Positions 50,647 through 59,280 of a DNA stretch of 64,000 nt are shown here, piece after piece. Position 1 is the first letter of the stretch; each line of letters begins with the position of its first letter. The notes under the pieces were generated by a model that saw nothing but the letters and a program-made list of their open reading frames with translations, was not told the DNA's origin and did no database searches. The position numbers and the translations under genes are program-made. Origin of the DNA: Psychrobacillus sp. OK032 (lineage in GTDB: Bacteria; Bacillota; Bacilli; Bacillales_A; Planococcaceae); the NCBI RefSeq assembly GCF_900111345.1, contig NZ_FOGY01000003.1:310001-374000 (forward strand). Direction: 5' to 3'.

Positions 50647-51027
50647 ATGTCCATCGATTGGAGTAATCTAAACTACATGGCCATTATTGCTGGAGGGCTA
50701 TTGTACATGGTGTACGGAGGAATCTATTATTCAGTTCTTCTATCAGGAAAAAAAGAAATTCAAAGTAATCGACCGTTCAAATATATTTATTCCGTTATAA
50801 TCGCATTTATCAATTCATTCTTAGTAGCAATCCTCATTCAAGTAACGGCAGCGGATAGCTTACTACAAGGAGCAGCAATCGGCTTCATCATCGGAATCAT
50901 CATTACGATGGTTTACGTAAAAAACGCATTATTTGGTCTCATTTCCAAAAAATCATTACTTATCGCAATTGGCGATCACTTAATCATTTTCACGTTACTC
51001 GGTGTTTTGCACTGCTGTTTCCAATGA
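50647..51027 (+). CDS. DUF1761-like membrane protein
   Basis: A 126-residue protein with four transmembrane segments (about 10-28, 45-64, 70-90, 104-122). The NLNYMAIIAGGLLYMVYGGI start and short loops fit DUF1761, a family of unknown function. AAGGTGG in the end of the previous gene provides the ribosome-binding site. It is the second gene of a two-gene unit. Confidence 0.72.
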   Translation: MSIDWSNLNYMAIIAGGLLYMVYGGIYYSVLLSGKKEIQSNRPFKYIYSVIIAFINSFLVAILIQVTAADSLLQGAAIGFIIGIIITMVYVKNALFGLISKKSLLIAIGDHLIIFTLLGVLHCCFQ

Positions 51028-51098
51028 ATACTAAAAATTCAGTTTTTCTATAGTTGCAACCTACTTACTATGCTAACCTAGAAAAGAGGTGATCATTA

Positions 51099-52052
51099 TT
51101 GATAGCTAAACCATTTGCAAAAACAATCCATGCAGAAGCACTAACAGCACTTACGAAGAGACTACGTAAAACTCATCCCAAATACACACAAATTCGAGAT
51201 GACATGATGCAGAAAAATGCAGGCGATCTAGGCGAAGAAGTAGTCATGCGTGAAATCGAAAAACTTAAATTACCCCACAAATTTTATGTTTTTCACAATA
51301 TCAGCTTATACTCCGAGGTCAACTTTCAAATGGACATCCTTATAATCACACCATTTTACGCACTCATCCTAGAAGTGAAAAATATATCCGGAGAGATTGA
51401 AATTTCCACAAATCCCGCCGAACTCGTCCGTACAAAACCCAATGGAGAAAAGAACAGCTTCAATAGCCCGGTCCCCCAACTGGAAGAATACATCTATCAA
51501 CTATCCCAACTCTTTAGATCTAACAAACTAAATATCCCAATTTACGGCGCCATCACATTTGCTTTCGCAAGCTCCTATGTGAAAAAAGCTCCGTCTAATT
51601 CCGTCTTTCTTCTAACAAATGAAGTGCGGAAATTCATACGCGAAATAAAAACAGATAAACGAATCCTTGCAGATAACGAGTTGGACAAACTAAAAAATTG
51701 GCTACTCCAAAAAAATAATGAATATAATTCATTGCCATTAAGTAACCATTTTGCAATAAATCCACAAGACATTGTAACTGGCGTAGAATGTCCTTTCTGC
51801 GGATACTTAGGAATGAAAAAGGTAATACGCAACTGGGCTTGCCCAAGATGTAGAAACTTTAGTAAATATGCACACGAACAAACACTAAAAGATTATTTCC
51901 TAATTTACAAAAATACAATAAACAATGAAGAATGCCGCCGTTTCTTCCATCTACAAGACAAACATGAAGCCACTAGAATCTTAAAAAATCCCAAATTAAT
52001 AAAAACAGGAATCGCTAGAAGCACCAAATACACAATGACCCTACAAAAATAA
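51099..52052 (+). CDS. NERD-domain protein with C-terminal zinc ribbon
   Basis: A 317-residue protein. The NERD domain (about 40-160) is a PD-(D/E)XK-like nuclease fold with GDLGEEVVMREIEKL, Asp79 in FQMDILI and Glu92-Val-Lys94. A helical linker follows, then a four-cysteine zinc ribbon (about 225-250, ECPFCGYLG and ACPRCR). Start TTG 51099 after AAGAGGTG. NERD proteins are linked to DNA processing or stress; the substrate here is unknown. No restriction or toxin partner is next to it. Confidence 0.82.
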   Translation: MIAKPFAKTIHAEALTALTKRLRKTHPKYTQIRDDMMQKNAGDLGEEVVMREIEKLKLPHKFYVFHNISLYSEVNFQMDILIITPFYALILEVKNISGEIEISTNPAELVRTKPNGEKNSFNSPVPQLEEYIYQLSQLFRSNKLNIPIYGAITFAFASSYVKKAPSNSVFLLTNEVRKFIREIKTDKRILADNELDKLKNWLLQKNNEYNSLPLSNHFAINPQDIVTGVECPFCGYLGMKKVIRNWACPRCRNFSKYAHEQTLKDYFLIYKNTINNEECRRFFHLQDKHEATRILKNPKLIKTGIARSTKYTMTLQK

Positions 52053-52056
52053 AACC

Positions 52057-52088
52057 AAAGCTCTTTGCCGCAGCAAAGAGCTTTCTTT
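52057..52088 (+). terminator. Terminator of the NERD gene
   Basis: AAAGCTCTTTGC (52057-52068) pairs with GCAAAGAGCTTT (52073-52084), then CTTT. The same stem type occurs inside the arrays. Confidence 0.85.
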
Positions 52089-52091
52089 AAG

Positions 52092-52350
52092 CCAAAATAT
52101 GCCTAAGCGAGACAAGCCACACCGTGAACGCGACAGACCACAATTCGAACGCGACAAAACAACCCCCGAACACTACAAACCACCCGCCCAACACGACAGA
52201 TCCAAAAAAGGAAGCTCTTTGCCGAGGCAAAGAGCAATTTCCGAGTGATCTATTTCCAATATGTGGCTAAGCGAGACAAACCACAACGTGAACGCGACAA
52301 AACCACCCCCCGAACACGACAAACCACCCGCCCAACACGACAAAACCAAC
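52092..52350 (+). repeat. 21-bp-period GACA array A6 (two units, 164 bp apart)
   Basis: Unit 1 cores are at 52111, 52132, 52153, 52174 (TACA) and 52195. Unit 2 has four at 52275, 52296, 52318 and 52339; one step is 22 bp. The units are 164 bp apart, as in array A5. Between them is a GCTCTTTGCC/GGCAAAGAGC hairpin (52214-52235). The array lies between convergent genes. Confidence 0.9.
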
Positions 52351-52352
52351 AA

Positions 52353-52386
52353 AAAAAAGCCCCTCGCCACAGCGAAAAGCCCCATC
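52353..52386 (-). terminator. Minus-strand terminator of the cupin regulator gene
   Basis: On the minus strand GCTTTTCGC and GCGAGGGGC pair using G-T pairs, then a run of eight T follows. The gene stop is 6 bp upstream. Confidence 0.6.
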
Positions 52387-52391
52387 CCCAC

Positions 52392-52946
52392 CTAAAAACT
52401 AGAAGTCATCGTCCAAACCGCCACCGCATCCTCATCTCCATCATTAAAAAAACGATGCGGCTGCGAACTATCAAAGTAAATACTATCACCCTGACAAAGC
52501 GTATGGCACTCACCCTCTAGCTCCACACGCAAGCAACCAGAAAGAATCATCCCGCATTCCTCGCCACCATGAAACAAAAAAGGCGTGTCCAAATCCTCCC
52601 CAGGCACAACGATCATCTTGAAAAAACTCATCTGCTTACCGGTGGTTGGCGACAACAACTCATAACTCACAGTCGGGCGCACCCGCTTCACCACTTTTGC
52701 CTCGCCAGCTCGTGTAATGGAAACGGCAGTCGTTACTTCCGTTTCGAAAAACGAAAAGATCGGCACTTTCAAACTATGACTCAACTTCCATAGCGTCTCC
52801 AGAGAAGGAGATACCAGTCCTCTCTCTATTTGGGAAATCATACTTTGACTCACTCCTGCTAGTCTAGCAAGCTCTTCTGACGTCAATCCTTGAAACCTAC
52901 GCAAATAGCGTATTCGCTTACCAATCTCTCCTTTTGGAAACTCCAT
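52392..52946 (-). CDS. XRE-cupin transcriptional regulator
   Basis: A 184-residue regulator with an XRE helix-turn-helix at about 8-65 (LTSEELARLAGVSQSMISQI) and a cupin sensor domain at about 110-180 (HGGEECGMILSGCLRVELEG, GDSIYFDSSQPHRF). Such proteins sense small metabolites, often amino acids or polyamines. It is divergent from the amino-acid ABC operon at 53197, so it may control that operon and itself. ATG 52946 follows AAAAGGGG. Confidence 0.85.
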   Translation of the reverse strand: MEFPKGEIGKRIRYLRRFQGLTSEELARLAGVSQSMISQIERGLVSPSLETLWKLSHSLKVPIFSFFETEVTTAVSITRAGEAKVVKRVRPTVSYELLSPTTGKQMSFFKMIVVPGEDLDTPFLFHGGEECGMILSGCLRVELEGECHTLCQGDSIYFDSSQPHRFFNDGDEDAVAVWTMTSSF

Positions 52947-53196
52947 AATAAAACCCCTTTTCGAATAAATATACAATAACCAGAATAATAAAACATATAA
53001 TAATGTTTAAGTGGTATACATATAATCTATTATTCATTCTATTTTGCACCTTTTTTCGAATAGAATCAATAATAAAAATATTATAACTATTAATTTTTTA
53101 TGTAGACATGTGAATAATAATAATTTATACTACTAATAATTCACTAGTTTCATAAGGGGAACTGAATTAATTATAAAAAAACGGGGGTACATAAAC
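52947..53196. promoter_or_regulatory. AT-rich divergent control region
   Basis: The 250-bp gap between the XRE-cupin gene and the ABC operon is very AT-rich. It contains two copies of TTTTCGAATA, at about 52959 and 53055, and several near-palindromic AT stretches (GTATACATATAATC). These are candidate operator sites of the regulator; not confirmed. Confidence 0.35.
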
Positions 53197-54018
53197 ATGA
53201 AAAAATGGTTAGCAGCAGTATTAATGATTGCCATGTTAATCATTGCGGGGTGTAGCAATGATTCAGGTGGGGGAGTTTCCACAGAAAACTCAACCATTCA
53301 AAAAGCACTGAAAGAGAAAAAATTAGTTATCGGGATGTCAACAGGATATTTCCCATTTGATATGAAAGATCCAAAGGGCGACTTCATTGGTTATGATGCA
53401 GATACTGCAGAAGCACTTGCAAAGGCACTTGGAGTGGAAATTGAATATAAACAGTTTACTTTTGACGGACTAATTCCTGCGTTACAAGCAGGGGAAGTAG
53501 ACATGGTTTTCGCTGGTATGACTATTCGTGGGGACCGTGCACTTGCAGTAAGCTTTGCCAATCCATACTTCCAAACAGGTCAAGCAGTTATGTTACCTGG
53601 AAAAGATACAACGACACAAAAATGGCAAGATCTTGATGTAAAAGGGAAGAAAATTGCAGTAGGTATCGGAACGACTGGTGCGTTACTTGCAAAAGATGTA
53701 TTTAAAAATGCAGAAATACTAGACTTTGAGAACTTCCCAGATGCAGCAGCAGCTTTAGCATCAGGTAAAGCGGATGGAATCGTATATGACGAGCCGGCAA
53801 TTGCTGTTTGGAAATTACAAAATGGAGACAAAGTAAGACAACTAGAAGGCCTAATCTCTACTGAAAACCTTGGAATTGCACTGAAGAAAAATGACTTCGA
53901 AACAATCCAATGGGTAAACTCATTCTTAAATAGCTACCTAGGAAGCCCTGCAGAGCTTGCATCTCGTGAAAAATGGTTCGAAACTTCTGACTGGTTAAGT
54001 GAAGTAGTAGAAGAATAA
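53197..54018 (+). CDS. Polar amino-acid ABC transporter, substrate-binding lipoprotein
   Basis: A 273-residue periplasmic-type binding protein with lipobox LIIAGC (Cys19). The mature part has LVIGMSTGYFPFDMKDPKG, FIGYDADTAEALAKALG and the DMVFAGMTI hinge, all typical of the GlnH/ArtJ/FliY (SBP_bac_3) family. Substrate is a polar amino acid or derivative; not further defined. ACGGGGG precedes the ATG. Permease and ATPase genes follow. Confidence 0.93.
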   Translation: MKKWLAAVLMIAMLIIAGCSNDSGGGVSTENSTIQKALKEKKLVIGMSTGYFPFDMKDPKGDFIGYDADTAEALAKALGVEIEYKQFTFDGLIPALQAGEVDMVFAGMTIRGDRALAVSFANPYFQTGQAVMLPGKDTTTQKWQDLDVKGKKIAVGIGTTGALLAKDVFKNAEILDFENFPDAAAALASGKADGIVYDEPAIAVWKLQNGDKVRQLEGLISTENLGIALKKNDFETIQWVNSFLNSYLGSPAELASREKWFETSDWLSEVVEE

Positions 54019-54049
54019 GACACTCTAGCAACATAGAGGAGGAACAACA

Positions 54050-54706
54050 ATGATTTACGACTGGAGTGTTATACCGCGTAATATGGACGTCTTTATTGAC
54101 GGTGCCATAAAAACACTAGAAATTTCTTTACTGGCAATTCTTATTGCTATACCGATAGGTGTTATATTTGGATTGGGACGTGTTTCGAAGAACAAGATTA
54201 TTAGATTAATAGCTTCGATTTATGTAGAAGTTATTCGCGGTGTTCCGCTACTTGTTTTACTTATGTGGATTTACTTCGTACTCGGACAATATTTCAAACT
54301 TGGCTCCTATTGGGGAGCGATCAATGCGCTAGCGATATTTGCGGGTGCATTCATCGCAGAAATTGTTCGAACTGGAATTCAAGCAGTACCAAAAGGTCAA
54401 ATGGAGGCTGCCAGATCTCTAGGTATGTCTCATACAAAAGCAATGACTCATATTATTTTGCCGCAAGCATTTAGAAGAGTATTGCCACCGCTTGCATCTC
54501 AATTTATTATGCTCATAAAAGATTCGTCCCTTGTATCCGTAATTGCGGCAACCGACTTAACATTAAACGCAAAAAACTTAGTAGCGACATCATTCCGCTC
54601 GATCGAAGTATGGACGTTCGTTGCATTAATCTATTTCATCATGACATTCAGCCTATCATTAATCATTCGATACTTCGAAAAACGATTACTGAAAAGCGAA
54701 GCATAA
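54050..54706 (+). CDS. Polar amino-acid ABC transporter, permease
   Basis: A 218-residue inner-membrane permease of the HisMQ/GlnP family with about five transmembrane segments and the EAA loop (EAARSLGMSHTKAMTHIILP). It starts 31 bp after the binding-protein gene, with AGGAGG before the ATG. It probably works as a homodimer. Confidence 0.93.
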   Translation: MIYDWSVIPRNMDVFIDGAIKTLEISLLAILIAIPIGVIFGLGRVSKNKIIRLIASIYVEVIRGVPLLVLLMWIYFVLGQYFKLGSYWGAINALAIFAGAFIAEIVRTGIQAVPKGQMEAARSLGMSHTKAMTHIILPQAFRRVLPPLASQFIMLIKDSSLVSVIAATDLTLNAKNLVATSFRSIEVWTFVALIYFIMTFSLSLIIRYFEKRLLKSEA

Positions 54707-54727
54707 CGGCAAGGAGGGTGTACCCAA

Positions 54728-55456
54728 ATGATCTCAATCAAAAATGTCAATAAAAGCTTCGGTGCCCACCACGTCCTAACCGACGTTTCGCTCGAAGTAC
54801 CAAAATCGAATGTAGTCGCACTAATCGGACCAAGTGGAGCAGGGAAATCCACGCTCATTCGAACGATCAATGCACTAGAACCAATCGACAACGGAGAAAT
54901 CACCGTCGATGGGATATCCATCCACGACAAAAAAACGGATATAAACAAAGCCCGACTAAACATCGGCTTCGTATTCCAAAGTTTCAACCTATTTCCGTTT
55001 TTAACAGCATTAGAAAACGTAACAATTTCACCAATGAAAGTAAAAGGACTATCAAAAGAAGCTGCTGAAAAGAGAGGGAAAGAACTACTTATCTCACTTG
55101 GGCTAGGAGACAAATTCGACGCCTACCCAAGCAGACTTTCAGGTGGTCAACAGCAACGCGTAGCTATTGCAAGAGCACTAGCAATGGACCCGCAAGTCAT
55201 GCTATTTGACGAACCAACATCCGCACTTGACCCAGAAATGGTAACTGAAGTGCTCGATGCCATTCGCAAACTAGCAAAAGACGGCATGACCATGGTTGTA
55301 GTAACTCACGAAATGGGCTTCGCTAAAGAAATCTGCGACGAAATCGTCTTCATGGCAGAAGGCAAAATAGTCGAACGCGCAGCACCAGACAAATTCTTCA
55401 CCAATCCAGACACGCAACGTGCGCAAGACTTCCTATCTAAAGTATTAAACCACTAG
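54728..55456 (+). CDS. Polar amino-acid ABC transporter, ATP-binding protein
   Basis: A 242-residue ATPase with Walker [10 protein letters not shown] (34-42), the ABC signature LSGGQQQR and Walker B VMLFDEP followed by the D-loop SALD. Closest in layout to GlnQ/HisP-type proteins. AAGGAGG lies before the ATG. It is the last gene of the operon and ends inside its terminator. Confidence 0.95.
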   Translation: MISIKNVNKSFGAHHVLTDVSLEVPKSNVVALIGPSGAGKSTLIRTINALEPIDNGEITVDGISIHDKKTDINKARLNIGFVFQSFNLFPFLTALENVTISPMKVKGLSKEAAEKRGKELLISLGLGDKFDAYPSRLSGGQQQRVAIARALAMDPQVMLFDEPTSALDPEMVTEVLDAIRKLAKDGMTMVVVTHEMGFAKEICDEIVFMAEGKIVERAAPDKFFTNPDTQRAQDFLSKVLNH

Positions 55457-55476
55457 ATTTTTCTAGTGGTTTTTTC
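55447..55476 (+). terminator. Terminator of the amino-acid ABC operon
   Basis: AAACCACTAGA (55447-55457) pairs with TCTAGTGGTTT (55462-55472) then a T run. The stop codon is in the stem. Confidence 0.93.
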
Positions 55477-55839
55477 TTTCTATCAACTTCTTTACAAATA
55501 AATAACATTACGTAATTCGCTTTCGCTCTTAATCGAATATATTCTAATAGAAGGAACTCTTCACACGAAACCATAATTATATAAAGAGAACCCTACGTAC
55601 TCAAGCAACTCCGCCGACATCGAAAGCTTCCTTATTGAAGCATATGATATTACAATTTGTTTACTATAGTAATCAAAGCTTAATGCGACAGAAATATTTG
55701 AAAAGATAAACGATAAGTCAAATTAACTAGCGTATACTACTTTTCTACTCTATAAAAGGAGACCTTAAATTCCTAGGATCCAACGAAGCGTGGAGACACA
55801 AAGATGAACTGTGCACAAGGATTCTACGAAATGACGACA

Positions 55840-56050
55840 ACCCACGAGCTTGGTCGCATCATCGGACGGCGACGTCATGAAACAGCCCCAACTACTACCA
55901 AAAATAAAGCGTAAAAGCTTAATTGAACGGCTAAACCCGCTACCCAACACTTCCCAACCTAAAAGAAACAAATGTCTTCCTAACTCTAGAAGGCAATGCT
56001 GGCCTAATCGGAGGTCTTGTATTTGCGACACAAATAAAAAACGCCCTCTG
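55840..56050 (+). pseudogene. Possible decayed C-terminus of a ROK-family kinase
   Basis: In the 1.1-kb gap after the ABC operon, one frame encodes DGDVMKQPQLLPKIKRKSLI and another continues LKETNVFLTLEGNAGLIGGL then VFATQIKNALC. Together they resemble the GGGV...LLPxI...N-AGLIGA tail of ROK sugar kinases, interrupted by frameshifts. No start or intact frame survives. Alternative: chance similarity. Confidence 0.35.
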
Positions 56051-56074
56051 CATCAGCAAAAGGCGTAAAAATAA

Positions 56075-56109
56075 GAAAAGAAGCATCCGATGTTCAGATG
56101 CTTCTTTTC
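56075..56109. terminator. Strong bidirectional terminator
   Basis: GAAAAGAAGCATC (56075-56087) pairs with GATGCTTCTTTTC (56097-56109). A second small hairpin (ACGCC...GGCGT) lies just upstream. 56110-56459 holds no gene; only AT-rich DNA was seen. Confidence 0.8.
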
Positions 56110-56459
56110 TTGAGCGATAAAACGAAGGAAGTAGAAGGCTGCACACTAATGAATGTACAAACAAGTTTACGGCGTTACACATCTATAAGTAACCTTCTAT
56201 ACTGTACATCATAACACAAATAATAAAAAATGCACGCATTTACACAAAGAAATTTTAAAAAAATATTGGAGTAACTAGAATCTACTATAATCATAAAGAA
56301 AAGAGAAACAAAGAAATTCTAATTAATCGGAAAAATAAATATGCAAAACCTATCATTCTAAAAATAGTCATAATTGTTCAGAAAAAAAGGTGGCACAATT
56401 GGTAATATTGCTGTAATATGGAACATGTAATAGAGTCCTTGGTGCTTTCAAAACATCAT

Positions 56460-56488
56460 CCTCAAAAATAAACTGGTAATCTTTGAGG
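56460..56488 (+). other. Hairpin just upstream of the S-layer promoter
   Basis: CCTCAAA (56460-56466) and TTTGAGG (56482-56488) form a 7-bp stem, followed by TTTC. It may shield the S-layer promoter from read-through. Confidence 0.4.
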
Positions 56489-56495
56489 TTTCTAG

Positions 56496-56524
56496 TTGAT
56501 TTTAGCATAAGAGTTTTGTATACT
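56496..56524 (+). promoter_or_regulatory. Promoter of the first S-layer gene
   Basis: TTGATT (56496-56501), 17 bases, TATACT (56519-56524). Predicted leader of about 90 nt. A similar GTTTTGTATA stretch also precedes the second S-layer gene (about 59225-59245). Confidence 0.55.
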
Positions 56525-56621
56525 CATATATTAGTTAGGGTGATGATATTGGACGCTATCAAGCGACCGGCGTTACACACTACAAAATTGCAACACACAA
56601 GCGAAGGGAGATCACAAGTTT

Positions 56622-58847
56622 ATGAAAAAAGTTATCAAAATTGCAGCTTCAACTGCAGTAGCAGCTTCAGCATTCGTTGCAGCAGCACCAGCAAACCAAG
56701 CTGACGCAGCAACAAACGTAAACCAATTAGCAACAGACGCACAAAATGCAGGTACAGTATTAAAATGGGCTATCTCAGTAGAAGGTTCTGCTGATTATAA
56801 AACTGCACCACACGCTCAATACAATGCTGCGAAAAAAGCAATTGCTGCAGCAGAAGCAGCAGCTGCTAAACTTTCAACTTCTGAAAAATTAAACATTGAC
56901 GCTAAACTTGTTGAACCAAAATTACAAGTAAAACGCGCTCAAGCTTACATCGATGCTATTACTTCAAGTGAAAAAATCCAAGATTTAACTTCTGGATTAG
57001 ATGCAGCTATCAAAACAAACGATATCGAAAAAGTAGAAGCTGCTTACCACAAAGCAACTGCTGAGTATCGTAAACAAGCGGCTCTTTTAGACCGCGTATA
57101 TGGTCAATCAACTCGTGACGGAATCCGTAACGAAGTTAAACCAGCTATCGAAAAATTAGTAGCTTCAGTTAAAAACGAAGTAACTGTTAACATGCTTGCT
57201 AAAGCAGCAGCAGCTGACGTTAAAGCAGGTAAAACTGCAGATGCTTCTAAAAAAGTTGCAGAAGCTCAAGCAATCCTTGATGCTAATGTTCTTACATGGG
57301 AAACATCTTTACAAAAATCAGTTGATGATGTAGTTACAGCATTACCATTAACTGTAAGTTCTGTTGCTCGTGTAAATGACACTACTGTTGTTGCTTATTT
57401 AAGTAAACCAGTATCTGCTGTTTATGCTTCAGATTTCACTTTTGATAATGGTTTAGTAGCAACTAGTGCAAAACTTGGTACAGATAACAAAACTGTTACT
57501 GTAACTACTACTAAACAAGCTGAAGGCAAAACTTATAATGTATCTTTCAAAGGTAGCTCTGCTTCATTCTCAACAGCAGCGGCAACACCTGGTAATATTG
57601 CAATCTCTTCTGATGATATCCATTCAGAACTTGGAAGAACTGAAGTAGTTGTAGCTACATTTAAAAAAGATGATGGTACTCCTAACCGTTTACCAGTAAA
57701 AGTTACTATTCCAACTGGTGTTGTTGTTACATCTGTAAATGGTCAACTTTTAGAAGTAGCAGGAACACCTACACCAGCTACAGGAGTACAAAACTTTACT
57801 CCAAACGAATCTGGTCAACTTATTTTAGTGGTAACTAATGCAGCTTCAGCTACAGCAGTAGTTGAAAAAGTAATTGATTTTGATCAAAACGGTGAAAAAG
57901 AATCTTCTCAAAAATTAAACTTCTACACTGTTACAGATGCTCAACCAAATACTACTACTGGTGTAGTTAGTTATGTTGATGCAGCAAACAATTTCTTTGT
58001 TGCAGGAAATAATAAATTTAAATTAAAAGCTATTGATACTTTACAACTTGAGGGTTCACCAACTAATTTAGATGCATTTAAATCTAAATTATCTAAAGGT
58101 GATATTGTAACTGGTGATTATAAAGCAGGTACTGCTTCTTCAGTATTAAACCTATACTATGATAAACCAGCAGGTTTTGATTTAGAAGTAAACGAAAAAG
58201 TATTAACAGATACAACAGCTATCCGTGTTGATAACGATTATGCTAGATTCACTGGTAAAGGTGAAGTTGGTAAAAAAGTTGTAGTATATAATAATGCAAC
58301 AAACGCTAAAGTTGGAGAGACAACTGTTGGTTCAAATGGAACATGGACTGTTGAAGTTCCTGTTGCGGCAGCTTCAACATTTGCTTTCTATCACCATACA
58401 GAAGCAGCTCAACCAGTTCCTGCTACAAAGCCAGCAACTGCAACTACATTAAGAGCAGTTACTCCAGGTGAATTTACTGCATCTAACAATACAGGTTCAT
58501 TTGCAGCTGCTGGAGGTTCAGCAGATCAATCTCTAAATGGCGACACACTTAAATTATCTGTAGCTACTGTTGCAGGAGATAAATTTAAAGTTGCTAGCAA
58601 TGCTTCTATCACATTACGTGATGGAGATGGATCAGTAGTTACTCTTGTGAATGGTCAAGAAAATACGAAAATCGCTTACAATTCTTCTACTGGAAAACTA
58701 GATATTACATTTGGTTATGCAGCAGCTGTTGGTGGTACAACAGGTGGATTACAAGGTGGATTAAGTATTACTGATATTCAAGGTGTAACAAATGATTACG
58801 GTCTAAAATTAAAAACAAAAGGTTTATCAAATATCGCTGGATATTAA
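56622..58847 (+). CDS. S-layer protein, SbsC-like (first of three paralogues)
   Basis: A 741-residue secreted protein with a signal peptide (about 1-29, cut after ADA). The N-terminal helical region (about 30-250) has YHKATAEYRKQAALLDRVYG and QSTRDGIRNEV, matching the cell-wall-polymer-binding part of SbsC of Geobacillus stearothermophilus. It has no SLH domains. The remainder is a series of Ig-like, Thr/Val-rich beta domains, with the end GLKLKTKGLSNIAGY. Codon choice is highly biased (GCA/GCT, ACT, AAA), as expected for the dominant surface protein. AAGGGAG precedes the ATG. Confidence 0.88.
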   Translation: MKKVIKIAASTAVAASAFVAAAPANQADAATNVNQLATDAQNAGTVLKWAISVEGSADYKTAPHAQYNAAKKAIAAAEAAAAKLSTSEKLNIDAKLVEPKLQVKRAQAYIDAITSSEKIQDLTSGLDAAIKTNDIEKVEAAYHKATAEYRKQAALLDRVYGQSTRDGIRNEVKPAIEKLVASVKNEVTVNMLAKAAAADVKAGKTADASKKVAEAQAILDANVLTWETSLQKSVDDVVTALPLTVSSVARVNDTTVVAYLSKPVSAVYASDFTFDNGLVATSAKLGTDNKTVTVTTTKQAEGKTYNVSFKGSSASFSTAAATPGNIAISSDDIHSELGRTEVVVATFKKDDGTPNRLPVKVTIPTGVVVTSVNGQLLEVAGTPTPATGVQNFTPNESGQLILVVTNAASATAVVEKVIDFDQNGEKESSQKLNFYTVTDAQPNTTTGVVSYVDAANNFFVAGNNKFKLKAIDTLQLEGSPTNLDAFKSKLSKGDIVTGDYKAGTASSVLNLYYDKPAGFDLEVNEKVLTDTTAIRVDNDYARFTGKGEVGKKVVVYNNATNAKVGETTVGSNGTWTVEVPVAAASTFAFYHHTEAAQPVPATKPATATTLRAVTPGEFTASNNTGSFAAAGGSADQSLNGDTLKLSVATVAGDKFKVASNASITLRDGDGSVVTLVNGQENTKIAYNSSTGKLDITFGYAAAVGGTTGGLQGGLSITDIQGVTNDYGLKLKTKGLSNIAGY

Positions 58848-58890
58848 TATCTATTAATACCACTATTATCAAGACCTAAGTTAAAAATAG

Positions 58891-58933
58891 AAAAAGATTC
58901 CTTGGTTTATTTAACCTAAGGAATCTTTTTTTC
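58891..58933 (+). terminator. Terminator of the first S-layer gene
   Basis: AAAAAGATTCCTT and AAGGAATCTTTTT form a long stem, then T. Confidence 0.92.
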
Positions 58934-59280
58934 GTTGTGTCCTGAATGTAGCGTCCATGTGTTGAAAACAATTCTATATAATTCTGACAATTAACTACAA
59001 TTCAATTAGAAGAGTGAAATATACATTTCAATTAAGTAAGAAGTGGCAAGAGTGAAAACTTTGGTTACTTCTTTTCTATTTTCAATGATTCATCATAGTA
59101 TAGTGTCCTGGCTTTTTGGTGATAGGACGTGCATAAGATTAAAGGAATAATCCTGATAAAAGGAATATCGATATTATATGTGGAATAAATAGATATGGGA
59201 GAAATAGTGTAATTTACACATAGTAGTTTTGTATAAACATATAATAAACAATGTGAGTTTTGTAGAAGGGGAGAATAAAT
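58934..59280 (+). other. Long leader/spacer before the second S-layer gene
   Basis: No gene in this 347-bp gap. It holds an AAGAAGT/ACTTCTT hairpin at about 59038-59076 and, near 59225-59245, GTTTTGTATA followed by a TATAAT (59240-59245), probably the second gene's promoter region. Confidence 0.4.
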
